Shown here piece after piece: positions 33,935 through 45,938 of a DNA stretch of 64,000 nt (its first letter is position 1; every line of letters begins with the position of its first letter). The DNA is from Camelus bactrianus. Its lineage: Eukaryota > Chordata > Mammalia > Artiodactyla > Camelidae. The position numbers and the translations under genes were made by a program. The notes beneath the pieces were generated by a model. It made no database searches. It was not told the origin of the DNA and saw only the letters and a program-made list of their open reading frames with translations. The stretch is taken from positions 18,219,001 to 18,283,000 of the forward strand of contig NC_133552.1 of assembly GCF_048773025.1 (NCBI RefSeq). The letters run 5' to 3'.

Positions 33935-34612
33935 TAAATATTATCAATTTTTAGTTTTCTAAAATTGTGGTTAAAAAAACACATAACGTAAAAGTTACCA
34001 TCTTAGCCATTATTTTTAAGAAAATTATTTTTAGCTTTATTTTTCTTAGAAGAATACTCTTTTTATTTATTTTTACTTTTTAAATGGAGGTACTGGGGGT
34101 TGAACCCAGGACCTTGTGCAGGCTAAGCATGCAGTCTACCACTGAGCTCTACCCACCCCCTATCTTAGCCATTATTAAATTGAGTTCAGTAGCATTCAGT
34201 ACATTCACGTTGTTGGAGCAGATCTCTAGAACTTACTAGCCTTGGAAATCTGAAACTCTGTACCCATTGAACAAATCTCCCCTTTTCCTCCCTCCCTCCA
34301 GCCCCTTCCTGTTTCTATGAATTTGACTCCTCCAGGTGCTTCATATAAGTGGCTTCTTGCAGTATTGGTCCTTTTGCATGTGGCTAATTTTACTCAGCAT
34401 AATCTCCTCAAGATTCATCCATGTTGTAGCATGTGACAGGATTTCCTTCCTTTTGAAGGCTGAATAATATTCCAGTGGATGTATTTATTCTTTATTCATT
34501 CACCCATCAACGGACACTTGGGTTGCTTCCATGTCTTGGCTATTGTGAAAAACACTGCTATGAACATGGGAATGCAGTTGCCTCTTCCAGAGATTTTCAA
34601 TATTTTGGAGTA
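33935..34612 (-). mobile_element. L1 3' end, antisense, split by a SINE
   Basis: 'aaacacataacgtaaaagtt', 'gtagcattcagtacattcac', 'gattcatccatgttgtagca' and 'cttggctattgtgaaaaaca' are L1 3' text in reverse. It is moderately diverged and stops abruptly near 34612. Confidence 0.88.
34000..34176 (-). mobile_element. Camelid tRNA-Ala SINE with 15 bp TSD
   Basis: Antisense body 34015-34161 with a long degenerate T-rich tail. atcttagccattatt is exactly repeated on both sides. Confidence 0.94.
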
Positions 34613-34981
34613 TTTTGGGTAGGACCATTTCATCTTGGCGAGGCAGAGGGAGTCTCTGAGGTTTAGTGGTCCAAAGCCTCCCTGGACACCAGTGTGGCAC
34701 AGGTAAAACCTAGGGTGTAGCTGAGGAGTTTGATGTGGTGGAGAAGAGGCAGTTCTGCAACCAAGACCCATGCAGTGAAAGGTTGATCAGGAGTCACAGG
34801 ACACCTCAGAGCACTATGAGGGCTCATAGACCAGGGAGTGCTGCTGGGCTGGGTCCATCTAAGTGAGACCAGAGTAACTGTGGATCTTCAGCCTCAAATG
34901 CCAGCAGGGAAGGCAGCACCCCAGGGGAAAGAGATGCCGTCTCAGTGAGACAGGAGGCAAGGGGGCACAACCATACAAAGA
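34613..34981. other. Unassigned DNA beside an LTR
   Basis: GC-moderate sequence between a decayed L1 and a class I LTR. It could be retroviral flank, but nothing is recognisable. Confidence 0.35.
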
Positions 34982-35627
34982 ATGACACAGCAATTGAGGG
35001 CAGGACAAAACCCCGACTTGGCCCAAGATGGTGGAAGAATCAACTCCCAGTGGACATTGAGGCCCAAGATGGTAGAAGATTTGATTTCCAATAGACCTTG
35101 AGCTTCATTATATGCTCATTGTAATATATTAGCATGTTAAGTGGCACTCCCACAGGCACCCCAACAGTTCCGAAGCTAACCATAAAAGGTCAAAAAGTGA
35201 GCGGTGGCCCAGTTCCTGGGCATCCCCGCCTCTTCCTGAAAGTAGTTGGAATAATCCTCCCACTTGTTAAGACATGAAGTTACTGGGCCCATAAAAATTA
35301 GCCACCCCCACGCCTCGTGGCCCATCTCACTTTCTCAGACAACTCTGTGCTCTGGGGCCACCTCTTGCCTGCTGCCCTTTGAGACAGTCCGCACTCTGTG
35401 CAGTATGTGTCTACTTTTACTTTTAACTAAACACCCACCCCCACACCTCGTGGCCTCTCTGGCCTTCTGAGAAGCCTGTACTCTGGAGTATGTATCTCTG
35501 AATAAATCTACCTTCATTCTACTATGGCTCGCTCTTGAGTTCTTTCCTGTGGGAAGCCAAGCACCCTCACTTGATGGAGCACGTCTCAGGGACTCACCTG
35601 AGACCTGGGACATGACCATTCTTTCAC
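34982..35627 (+). mobile_element. Solo LTR, class I endogenous retrovirus (fossil)
   Basis: Carries two near copies of 'cccaagatggt(g/a)gaagaat/gattt' and 'tgctcattgtaatatattag'. An internal near-duplication ('cccccacgcctcgtggcc' and 'cccccacacctcgtggcc') is followed by AATAAA near 35501 and the U5-like 'ctcagggactcacctgagac'. A different family from the LTRs at 3.4 and 36.4 kb. No internal region is attached. The exact ends are inferred. Confidence 0.75.
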
Positions 35628-36368
35628 ACCCCATTTTCCTGCAACATCAGGTTCTTGAAGTCCCACGTGGCCATCATAAGGTTGTAAAAACCATGGAACT
35701 CAACACTCCCTCAGGAAGAGACACAGAGGGCAAGACGACTTATCTGAAGGGCACAAGGTTACCCATACGGACTGTCAAATTATTGTGCTAGATATGTAGT
35801 TACTTCTGTTCCTGGCAGAGGTGTGGACAAGGCAGAGAAGGAAGGCTAGATCAGTGAGAGATTAAACAATTATTTTTCCTTCTGCGTAGCCCAGAAATTG
35901 AGTTAACTTCTTGTGACCCTGCTCTATTTCCCCACCTTCCAACTAACTCCGTGTGCTTCAGCCACACCAGGCTGCTCGCGCACATCACCACTTGGCCCTG
36001 GAATACCCTATGGAGTTCTGAGCAAGTAGCTCAGCTGTTGCTGTCTGTGTCCTGGAGAAAAATCAATGGTTTCCTAGGTGCCTCAGCCTTGAACACGATG
36101 GGTTTCTGTTCATCCAGTTCCCGTGCTGTGGAGCTCTCCTTTCTCCACTTGAAAAAACTCATTTGCCCCTCAAGAGCCAGAGCAAATGCCATGACTGGGA
36201 AATTTATTGAGACCTGTGCTCCCTTCTGTGTTCCCTCCCCAGGCAGAATTAATCACAGCAGTCTCTCCCCGCCTTTTGTATCTGATGGTTATGTGTCGGT
36301 CCGCTTTGCTGGGCCACGAGCACATGAAGGCAGAGAGAACATGGTTGTCGTTGTTATGTGCTGGCTCC
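35628..36368. other. Unassigned unique DNA
   Basis: The longest chance frame (141 codons, 35951-36376) crosses into the next LTR and has no domain, so it is not called. Confidence 0.4.
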
Positions 36369-36995
36369 TGACATGAAACTGAGCTTCCTGGGGACAGACC
36401 CCTCTACGTCTCCCATCTCCTGTTTGTAGAAAAGCTTTAGCCTAGACCTTTCCTGAGTTCCAAAGAGGAAATTTAATCAGAGAAGTGAGAAAATGCAGAA
36501 GCAAGGGAAAATAATTGAGCAAGACAAAATAATAATAGTTTAGCCATAAAACAAAGTCAGGGACCTTTAATTCCTCCTCAAGGGCTAGAGATAACACCCT
36601 GAGCCATATCCTTGAGTTGTTCTGTGGATACTAAAACCCCCACCAGGCGGAAGAAGTTAACTACATGCTGACCACCAGCACGTAGACCCCACACCGGTTG
36701 GAATCAGAAGGTTGATGATGTTAACTCCTGAAATACCACCTCGTCACCTCACCACCAACCAATCAGGAGAATGACCACGAGCTAATCACATACCCTGCAA
36801 CCCTCTCCCTCACCTTGCCTTTAAAAACCCTTCACTGAAAGCCATCGGGGAGTTTGGGTCTTTTAAGCATGAGTTGCCCACTCTCCTTGCTTGTCATTGC
36901 AATAAATGCTATACTTTCCTTCATCACAACCCAGTGTCTGTAGACAGGCTTTGCTGCAGGTCAGGAGAGCAGACTCAAGTTTGGTTCAGTAACAG
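36369..36995 (+). mobile_element. Solo LTR, class I endogenous retrovirus (fossil)
   Basis: Opens TGACATGAAACTGAGC. It has 'accaaccaatcaggagaat', a TTTAAAAACCC TATA-like box near 36821, AATAAATGC at 36901, and ends near 'caagtttggttcagtaaca'. It is related to, but clearly diverged from, the LTR at 3353-4118. Confidence 0.78.
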
Positions 36996-37679
36996 ACACA
37001 GAGCCTGGCAAAGAGCTGGGCACTAGGAAATGTGAGCTGGACAAATGGGATGAGTGCTCTCCTTTGTCTACCCCTGTTTAACTACTCCAGTTTCACATCA
37101 AAATGGCCTTTAATTATATTTATCTTTGATTTAAATGCTCGTGAGATTCCATTCCATTCTATTCAGTATAGCCATTTAGTGAAGTAGTTTGCCCGCAATG
37201 GCACACTATGGTGGTTAATTGATTAGATGTCTTGGTTTGATATTTTCATTCACAGAACATCAGAGTTCGAAGAGATCTTAGAAGTCATCTGGTGTGTGAC
37301 TCTATGATGTCTGTATGCCAATGATTTTATGTCATACCTGCGGGTCTCTATACTAATACCTTCCTCTGGTTCCACGCTACTGCTCGGTCAACCTCCTTGT
37401 TCAGTAATCAACAGTGCTTGCTGTGTGCTTTCTGATGGGGATGATTGCGATCGTGATGGAAAGTGTTAGCTGCCAAGGGAATTGCTCTGCCGTCCTCTTG
37501 ATAACAATAGTAACATCTAATATTTAGTAAATGTCTACTGCTGTGAAGACATTTTGCTGGTCACTGGAAGGACAAAAATGCCAGGACAAAAAAATAAATA
37601 GTACTTTTTTTTAAGGAACTAGTAAGTTTAGAAAAAGAGCTAGACCAGTCGAGCAATTCTAGTACAGTCAGATGATTGT
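36996..37679. other. Unassigned DNA
   Basis: No gene or clear repeat. Confidence 0.4.
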
Positions 37680-38690
37680 TGGGTGGGAGTGTGTAGAAAG
37701 CCAAGGAAGGCCAGGCCTGTGAGGGGTGGTGAGGGGATGGGTGGTGGCAAAGAGGGAGCAGAGAATACAGATGAGGGGTTTGCCTGCTGGGCAAACTGGG
37801 GAAGCAGTTCCAGAAAGAAGGGATGGGATGTGCCAAGTGAGGAAGTGTGAGCGAAACGCTTGTGGTCATTGCCTCCAATCCTGTGTTGCAGCCAGAGAGG
37901 CAGTGGTTAGGGAGGTGGAGAGGCAACTGATGGGGCTGGAGACAGAGGCAGGAGTCAGGTCATGAAGGGCTTTTCTTGTTTCGCAAAGGAATTCATTCTC
38001 ATTATGTTGGCACTGAGATCTTTGTGAATCTTGAGCAATGGATTGATATGCATATTAAGAGACCTTGCTGGTATCACTATGGTAGATAGAGGCTGAGACA
38101 AGGTTGAGGGAGACTGGTGAAGAGGTAATTTTATAAAAGACAAAGGATGAGAGTCTGGTGGTGGGGATGGGATGAGGAACATAAAGAAGAGATACTTAAG
38201 ATGTAAATGTAAGAGGTCTTGGTGACATGGGTGAGAGGGAAGGACGGGAGGATGAATTCTGGTTTGGTGACTAGGGGTCTTGGGTGGATGGCGGTGGTGA
38301 GTTGAGGATGAGAATCCCACGATCCTCCAGGTCAGGATGGTTAATGTCATTTTTATCTACTGCTCTGATGCTCAGAAGACAGTTCTGGCTAAAGATACAA
38401 ACATGACACTGACAGTTCCCAGAGAGAGGACCGCAGGTTACAGGATCTCCAGGGACGCCTAGATGTAGGAATAGCTAGCAAAGGAGATGAAGGAGGAAAA
38501 GCCAGGGAGAGGAAGAATAGGAGAAGGTCATGGCCAGGTGAGAGTGTTAAGGGGGAGAAAGCGATAGAGTTCAATGCTGCAGAGGGGAGCAGGACCTCAA
38601 AGAGGTCATGTATTTTAGCCACTCTGGGGGCCACTGGAAGAGCAACTGCTGTGGAGTGGGAGTCAGGAGGCCTAAAGACAAAGGTAGAAA
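37680..38690 (-). mobile_element. Long L2 remnant, antisense
   Basis: About 1 kb keeps L2 order: 'aatacagatgaggggtttgc', 'ggagtcaggtcatgaagggc', 'gaggtaattttataaaagac', 'ggtcatggccaggtgagag', 'gagttcaatgctgcagagg'. Opposite-strand frames of 121 and 131 codons here are decayed L2 text, not host genes. Confidence 0.78.
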
Positions 38691-39064
38691 ACTTTTTCTA
38701 GAAATTGGGTTGTGAAAAGGAAAGAGAAGATGATGAACAGAGAGAGAGTCAAAAAAATTTTTTTAAATAAAAGAGAACAGACTTGGACCTACTTACACAC
38801 AGAGGGGAAAGAACCAAATGAGAAGCAGGATGGAGGATCAGGGAGGAAGGGGATAGTTGGGGCAGGGAGGAATTGGAAGGGATCGGGGGTTTGGAGGAAG
38901 ACTGATCTTTGAAACGTCGAGGAAGGCCATGGAGACAGCTGCTACTGAGGTTGTTGGTCAGCAGAGCCGAGGGTAGGGGTAGGACAAGAGGTTTTTGAGG
39001 GGATCTGTGCCCCTGGACTCTGTACTCAGGGAGCTGGGAAACACGGTCACTTGAGAGAGGGTGA

Positions 39065-39295
39065 CTGTCTCACACTGCTGGGCTGCATACTCTTTCTGCC
39101 ATTCACTAGCTTATGACCCTGGAGAAACTTACCCAAACACCACGTGCCTCAGTTTCCTCATCTGTACAATGGAGATGATAATAATCCTTAATGGATGGTT
39201 GTAAGAATAAAATGAGTTAAAATATGTGAAGGGCTTAGAACAGGGGTGGGCATATAATAAGTGTTGTATAACATCTATTGTTATTAGCTTTTTCT
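39065..39295 (+). mobile_element. MIR (CORE-SINE), sense, near full length
   Basis: 'cattcactagcttatgaccc', 'cctcagtttcctcatctgta', 'gtaagaataaaatgagttaa' and 'catataataagtgttgtata' keep the MIR core and 3' order. Confidence 0.9.
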
Positions 39296-39499
39296 CCATC
39301 ATCATTATCTGCAGAGCCAGTGGGTTTTGGGTGTAAGCTGGAGGCTATAAAGATTTGGACCAGTTGTTGAGTAAAATAGGAGAAGGGAGTAAGAACGTGA
39401 AAGATTGCTGAGCAATACTGGAGGTACAGATAAGACCTGAAGATAAAACTTGCTAACGTTGTAAATCTTCACAGCTGTGTGACGTTATCACTGAATCCC

Positions 39500-39645
39500 C
39501 AAAAGACATGGGTTTTATTTCCCTTATATAGATGAGGAAACTTGAGGTGTAGAGATGTCCAGTCACCTGCCTATGGTCACACACTGGTGAGGGGCAGACA
39601 CAGTGATCTGACTCCAGTGCTCTGATTTTTAACCACTCTGGTGCA
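39500..39645 (-). mobile_element. MIR, antisense
   Basis: 'tatagatgaggaaacttgag', 'ctatggtcacacactggtga' and 'tctgactccagtgctctgat' are MIR in reverse. Confidence 0.8.
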
Positions 39646-40950
39646 CAAAACACACCACAAGGCAGCTCACAAACCAAACTGTCATCAGCCCTTTGGAGCT
39701 GTGGTTGCAGGGGTGGTGGAGGGACTGTGACACGCACGGGGAGAGAACAAAACAAACAGGGTGATCTGATTGTGAGGCACTGCTATGACACTGGTTAGTG
39801 CAAGTTTCCCTCGACACGAAAAAACACTAGTTTGCATCTCAGTGCAAACACAAAGCCAAACTGCGATGGGGTTTGGTAAAGAAGCTTTTGAATAAATGGA
39901 CCCTTTATTCAAGGACTCGCCGGCACATTAAAGTTTATGGGACAGATAATGTGTATTATCTGGGATACACACCTGGCACAGCAAAGTGATTAGCGTGTCT
40001 TTGCTGAATAAACGACTGATAAAGTGATGGCTCTGGAAGGTGAAGGAGAAAGATTGGGGGATCTTTTAGAAATTAATCTACCAGAGGACATCCTATCAAA
40101 ATGCTTTCTCTCCTACATTTTACAGTATTGGCAGTCCCCAGAAATTACTTAAACATCTGTAAAGCACTCACCTAAACAACTGAAATCACTCAACCATATT
40201 AACTGTCCTTTTAACAGCCACAGTCCTACCAGCTTCTAGCGGGTAATGGCCCAGCTGGTTTAAATGGGTCTCCATGGTTACAGGCATGCTCTGGTTTCCA
40301 TGGTTACACTTCCCAGTCCCTCACAGGAGTGAGAAATATATATTTGAAATTTAAAAGGATTTTTTTTTCTTTCTTGCTAGCCTACACAGCAATCCAAGGT
40401 TCCAAGGTCTGGGATAAAAGTTCGAGTGACCTCTGGGGAAGAAAAGGGAGAAATGGTAATAGTATTTGTAATACTTGTGATTCAGCGGGGAAACATTGTG
40501 GCAGTAGGAAGAAATTGCTGTATTATGAGCCCGAGTATTTAGCTTAATTAGTGGAGGAGGAAGAAGGGAGAGGGAACAGCATATGAATGTTCAGATATGG
40601 CTTCCTGGGGCAAAGGCAGGATGTTCTCCAAAGGTGGAGGGGATTCTTCTATGTTAGAGTTCCTTTAAAATGCTCATTCCTCTTTGCCAGAGCAACGCTG
40701 TGGTCTCCTAGCATTAATTGCCCTCCAAGTGCTCATTTCAGACCATCCCTTTTGACCCATTTTTTCTTAACCAGGCATCTGTCACAAGACATCAGCCCAG
40801 GTCCAGACACTTCGTTGGATCTGGCATTTCTTGGCAGAGGGAACCCACGTGGAATTCTAGTGCCTCCTCGTGGTACCTCTAACATTTCCAGCTCTACGTT
40901 TTCCTGGGAGCAAAAATAGTCTTTCTTCATGTGTTAAGGTATCCATTCTT
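39646..40950. other. Unassigned unique DNA (1.3 kb)
   Basis: No transposon or coding gene recognised. 40270-40315 holds two copies of TCCATGGTTACA, the second inside an X-box-like GTTTCCATGGTTAC. Confidence 0.4.
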
Positions 40951-41040
40951 TCACCCACCCACCCATCCATCCATCCATCTATACATGCATACACCAATCC
41001 ATCTACCCACCCATCCACCCGACCCTCTCTCTCTCCCACA
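40950..41040. repeat. (CCAT/CCAC)n microsatellite
   Basis: Imperfect tetranucleotide array 'cacccacccacccatccatc...', followed by a CT run. The apparent repeat frames are low-complexity. Confidence 0.93.
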
Positions 41041-41592
41041 AGTTTTACTGTGTATCTATTATATTTCAGTGAGGCCCTAGAAATAATTCTAATAAAAAAT
41101 ATAGGCTATTGCTGTCACACAGTTCACAATCCACGTATAGGGAGAGGACAAAATACATGAACAGCTCCTAAAAGCACAAAGAGCTACGAGAGAGTGACAG
41201 AGGCACATACCCACTGGCTGGGGAAGCTGTGTACGCTTTTAAGCTAGAAGACATTTTTGAGCTCGATGTTCAAGGATCCTGTCCCTCAAGGTTGCAAGAT
41301 GAAAACAAAAGGGCAATATTTTATCAAACAGGAATTTCTGTCATCAAAATAAACTGGAGTATAAAATATAGTAATACCTGTCTTTATCTGAGTTCATATG
41401 TTTGCTACCTTCAAAGCAGCTCTGCAGTCAGGAGCAGGTACATAGACTTTGTGCTGTTGAAAGAAACCAGAGAAGAATGTGTCAGTATTAAACTAACTGC
41501 AACACAGCATCATCGGCTGACCGTTAACGGGGCATCTGGAGCAGAGATGACAGGCATTCCCTGGAAGGACTAGGCTGATCACTGGACAGAGG
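41041..41592. other. Unassigned DNA
   Basis: A 114-codon frame at 41229-41573 has no recognised domain and no splice support, so it is not called. Confidence 0.4.
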
Positions 41593-41596
41593 GGGT

Positions 41597-41626
41597 GTGT
41601 GTGTGTGTGTGTCGCGCGCGCGCGCT
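41597..41626. repeat. (TG)n(CG)n alternating tract
   Basis: About 10 TG units run directly into five CG units, all alternating purine-pyrimidine. Confidence 0.95.
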
Positions 41627-41689
41627 CTTATTATGTAGAGTGGCACAGATACAGGCGAGGAGGAAGGCACAGACACCACTTGCCCTCCC

Positions 41690-41860
41690 CCAGCAGCAAG
41701 GGCTTTGTGAGCAATCAGAAGAGATTGTGCCTTATTCCAAAGGCTACGGAGTCACTGAAGGATTTTAAGTAAGGGAGTGATATAATCGAATTTGTGTATT
41801 ACAAAGGTCATTTTTATAGCATTATATTCATAAACAAAGTCAAGAGTGACTCCTGGGCTC
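41690..41860 (-). mobile_element. L2 remnant, antisense
   Basis: 'gtgccttattccaaaggcta', 'cggagtcactgaaggatttt' and 'aagtaagggagtgatataat' follow antisense L2. Confidence 0.75.
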
Positions 41861-42070
41861 TGGATTGAGTGACTTCATAGACAGTGGTGCCCATTCATGG
41901 AAAGAGATAACAGTACAGGAAGAGAGGTTGGGACATGGTAGCTATACCTACTGGTTTCTCACGTGTCCTCCCAGAGATATTCTTTTCTTCCACAAGCATA
42001 TTTCATTTAAAGCAAATGATAAATTCTGTGTTGGTCAAGTGTTTGAAGCACCTGTGGAGCCTCCAAGTGA

Positions 42071-42499
42071 TGCTACCAAATGCAAGTCTGTGTGCCCAAC
42101 ATGCAATGAGGCCAAACACCACCAAAATGTCAGAGCTTGGAGCAGAGAAAGGTTTACTGCAGGGCTGAGCAAGGACAGGTGACTCAAGCCCCAAAACCTT
42201 GAAATCTGCAACAGGTTTCAGCTGAGCCTTTTTAAAAGGCCAGCTGAGGGAGGGGTGTTACAGGGTATGTGATTAGCTGTGCACAATTCTCTTGATCAAT
42301 CCCTAGGCACTAGAAGTCCTGGGGGCTATGCGCTCACGATCATCAAGTAGTTAATTTCTTCCATTTGATGGTTGTTTTTAGCATCTGAAAAACTCAGGAA
42401 ATATACACGAGATACTATTACCTGGGGACTTCAATGAAGTGCTGCAGCAGAGGATATGGGAGAGGTCTGTCCTGGGAAGGCCCCGTAGGGTCCTGCTCA
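42071..42499 (-). mobile_element. Solo LTR, minus strand, class I (fossil)
   Basis: In reverse complement it starts TGAGCAGGACCC, sharing its first about 35 bases with the LTR at 3353 with one or two differences. It continues with 'gatgctaaaaacaaccatc', 'cagctaatcacataccctg' and a GCAGTAAACC poly(A)-region end. No internal region is attached. Confidence 0.75.
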
Positions 42500-42657
42500 G
42501 TCATAGAGGTGGCAGGCCAGCAGGGCATCGGGGGTTAAAGAAAGCAAGCTGTATAGAGATTTAGCTGCGGGGGTCTTGGGTACCTCGAGGAAAAGGAAAG
42601 TTATAGGTGAAACAGCAAAATGGGAAGAGAAGACACTTCGAAGAACATCTGTATTTA

Positions 42658-43294
42658 AAGGGTGGGTAGACATATATCCAGAAGGAACCCTACTTCAAAA
42701 TGACCCCTGCACCCCAGTGTTCATAGCAGCACTATTTACAATAGCCAAGACATGGAAACAGCTTAAATGTCCATCAACAGATGATTGGATAAGGAAGATG
42801 TGGTACATTTATACAATGGAATACTATTCAGCCACAAAAACCAACAACATAATGCCAGTTGCAGCAACATGGATGCTCCTGGAGAATGTCATTCTAAGTG
42901 AAGTAAGCCAGAAAGAAAAAGAAAAATACCATATGAGATCGCTCATATGTGGACTCTAAAAAAAACCACCAAAAACCAAGAAACATAAATACAAAACAGA
43001 AACAGACTCATAGACATAGAATACAAACTTGCGGTTGCCAAGGGGGCGGGGGGTGGGAAGAGACAGAATAGGATTTCAAAATGTAGAATAGATAAACAAG
43101 ATTATACTGTATAGCACAGGGAAATATATACAAGATTTTATGGTAGCTCACAGCAAAAAAAAAAATATGACAATGAATGTATGTATGTTCATGTATAACT
43201 GAAAAATTGTGCTCTACACTGGAATTTGACACAACATTGTAAAATAACTATAACTCAATAAAGAAGTTTAGAAAAAAAAAAGGGTGGGTAGACA
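42658..43294 (+). mobile_element. Young camelid L1 3' end with 15 bp TSD
   Basis: Body 42673-43279: the end of ORF2 (encoding residues like MEYYSATK and MRSLICGL) and the full 3' UTR with A tail. aagggtgggtagaca is perfect at 42658-42672 and 43280-43294. The 127-codon frame starting at 42576 is this ORF2 tail plus chance upstream codons. The 5' truncation is typical. Confidence 0.95.
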
Positions 43295-45235
43295 AATGAC
43301 ACTTCTGAAGGCCTGTGGTGGACATATGGGCTTGTGGTTCAACACTGCCACCCACACCGTGTTCACTGAAGGAACTGCCATGTTATTCTGAATTGACACC
43401 CCCAACCCCATCCAGCGTAGGGGGCCCCTAACAAAACCTAGAACAAGAGTGCTTCATCCACTCCATTCTGGCCAGGGGCAGGTAACTGTGCTGACCCAAG
43501 CCCAGCTTGAGTCCTCCTAAGGAATTACTATTATTTTTTTTAAAGATAAAACACTTTCAATCCTCAGCTGCAGCATTCACATACCTTAGCCTGGGGACAG
43601 AGTGGGTGTACTTAGTTTTCTCTGTCCGCAAGGAGGCAGGAAGAGCTGAGTCACCCTTCACTCCCAGCACAGACTCTCAGAAGGCCCAGATGCTGTGTTT
43701 CAGGTATCAGGATCCAGATACCAGGGCTCACTCTGTTCCAAAGATGCTCAAAAGACCTACTCCCAGGAGGTCAAGCCTTCTGCTCCTTTGTATCCTGTCC
43801 ACCCTTAAGACATGAAGCCCTCTCGCCAGGCAGGCAGGTCCCAGGAGAACGTGATCATCTTTCCACGTGGAGTAACAATACTAGGTCTCTGACACCCCAT
43901 TTGGAGCACTCTTGAGGTCAGTCTCTGGAAGTGGTGTTGATGTACAGGAGACATCTGGGGACAAGCTCTAGGCCCTTTGGGAGAGTGGAGTTGGGAAGCT
44001 GAGAGTGGAGGAGAAGCTGCCTGAGATCCCTCCCTGCCGGCAGCCCAGCGTCCTGCAGCTCGCTGCCCTGGGCTGCCTCCTTTCTGTCTCAGATCTTTGG
44101 GTCCTGGGAGATGACGAGGTTGACATTAGCCACAGGCACAGCACAGAGCTCGAGGCACCAGCCTGGACAGAGTGCACAGTGACCAGGGCCTGGGGGAGGG
44201 CAGAAGGAGGGTCAGGTTGTCCTCCCTGGGAATTTTCATGCCAAAATGAGAAAAAGAGCCAGTGTCCTTGGTGTGACTGAAGCTGTAAAATGTCAGGTTC
44301 AAAGTCATTAATGGCCATGGTCTCTATCACGAGGAAAAGATCAGCCTGTGGGGACCAAGACTGATGACAGACAAACTCGGGGTGGCGGGTGGTGGCGGAG
44401 AAGATTTAGAACAGGACCAGCCCCAGGCCTGGAGATGCGGATTCCAGCAGCCACTGAAACCCAGAGCATCCTCGCCCTTCCTGAGCTCTGAGAGTACTTC
44501 CCTCCAGCCTCTGAATGACCTGGGATTTCTCCAACAAACACTCCTAGTCCAACTTGGATTTCTGTCCTTCGCTAACAGTACTGACTAATACTATTGACTT
44601 AGACCACGCAGAACCAGTAGGAGGCGAAGCTGGACAGTGGGATCACAGAAGGGAAAGAATTTTAAGAAGGCTGTCATCAATCCAAAACTGCAGAAAAGTT
44701 GAAGAAGACTGTTAAACTGAGCCTCAAAAAGGTCACTGAAAATCTTAATGACAGCACTTTTAGTGGACTAATTCGGAATGCCGAATTGAAGCAGGTTTGT
44801 TTTTACTTTAACATTATGAAAGTCTCATGAAAGTATGGGGCTCATCCACTAAGGATACATGAGTTTCTTTTTTAAAATTATAATTTAAAAGTCTAGCTCA
44901 CGTAGCCCCCACCCTGTTTGTCAGTCTCCCCTCGGCCTCTCTTCCTCTGCCCGCCAAGTCTGGAGTATGAGTTAATCGCTGTGTTCCCTCATGGGATTCC
45001 ACTTGACAAATATCCCAACCTGGATCAGTGCTCCCATGACTCATCTTGCCTTCTGCTGGTCTCTCTGTAGGACCCTCTCACCTGCATTCAGTGTTTATAC
45101 CAAATCTTCCAGCCTCTGACCCCTTCCTCTCAGCAAACGGTCTGTCTCCTCTGGGTGGAATGCAGGTTGTCTACCTGTAGTCCACTGTTGGGATTCACAA
45201 GGTTGAGAAACTGAAATTATGTGTAAAAATTTACA
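43295..45235. other. Unassigned, relatively GC-rich unique DNA (1.9 kb)
   Basis: No repeat or convincing gene. Overlapping frames of up to 120 codons at 43968-44330 lie on both strands, typical of GC-rich noncoding DNA. A small perfect hairpin (AATTCGG-AATG-CCGAATT) lies at 44770-44787. Confidence 0.4.
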
Positions 45236-45393
45236 TAATGTGCACTTTTTTTGGGGGGGGTAATTAGGTTTATTTGTATATATGCACATTTTTAAATGGA
45301 GGTACTGGGGATCGAACCCAGGATCACCTGCGTGATAAGCCCTCATTCTACCGCTGAGCTGTATCCTCCCCCACCTTGTAATGTGCATTTTTA
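45236..45393 (-). mobile_element. Camelid tRNA-Ala SINE with 15 bp TSD
   Basis: Antisense body 45251-45378. Flanks taatgtgcacttttt / taatgtgcattttta (near-identical). Confidence 0.93.
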
Positions 45394-45938
45394 AGAGATA
45401 AAAACATCCAGAGTGTTCATCACGTTCTCAACACACCCAAAGGTTAAAAAAACCCTCGATTTCAGCAAATTGAGTATGCCAGGAGTAACCTTCCTCAGCT
45501 TTTTGAACTTTACCTAAAACCTTTCAATAACCATAACCACCTTCATTTCCTTTTCGCTACTTTTGGAAGATGTGGGATGTTGTTTACTCAAGGCCAACTT
45601 CTATTTATCATCCTTTAGCTCAGCCTTTTGAGGATATTATTCTCTCTTAGTTCCCCAGCTCTCCCCTCCACTGTCCTGCCTCTCGAGCTGGTCCCTCTCA
45701 GCCCTGAACACACACGTTACAGCAGCCCCTCCCCAGCCCGAGCCGGCGCTGCTCTTGGTCTGTGCTGTTCTCAGCTCACCTCTAGGGGGCCTGGAGCCTC
45801 CTGTGTGATCTCCTGGTGTCCTGCGTGTACCTTGGTCCTGCTCTTGCCACGATGCATTATTACAGCTACTTCTCTGCATCTGTCTCTCCCTTTAGGCTGT
45901 GAAGTTAGAAGACTACCTTTCAATCATTTTTGCATTCC
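45394..45938. other. Unassigned DNA
   Basis: A 121-codon frame from 45628 ends inside the adjacent SINE and is not credible. Confidence 0.4.

Noticed and set aside
35951-36376. Longest open frame in the window (141 codons)
   Set aside because: No recognisable domain, no splice signals, and it ends inside a fossil LTR; expected by chance in 64 kb.
37561-38350. Minus-strand frames of 121 and 131 codons rich in proline and histidine
   Set aside because: They lie on the strand opposite a long decayed L2 and reflect its composition.
40950-41040. Regularly spaced CCAT-type repeats resembling an array
   Set aside because: Units are 4 bp with no unique spacers; a plain microsatellite, not CRISPR-like.
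42576-42959. 127-codon open frame
   Set aside because: Its C-terminal half is the end of L1 ORF2 in a young L1 insertion; the upstream codons are chance sequence before the target-site duplication.
43968-44330. Overlapping frames of 91-120 codons on both strands
   Set aside because: GC-rich noncoding DNA tends to be open in several frames; no domain is seen.
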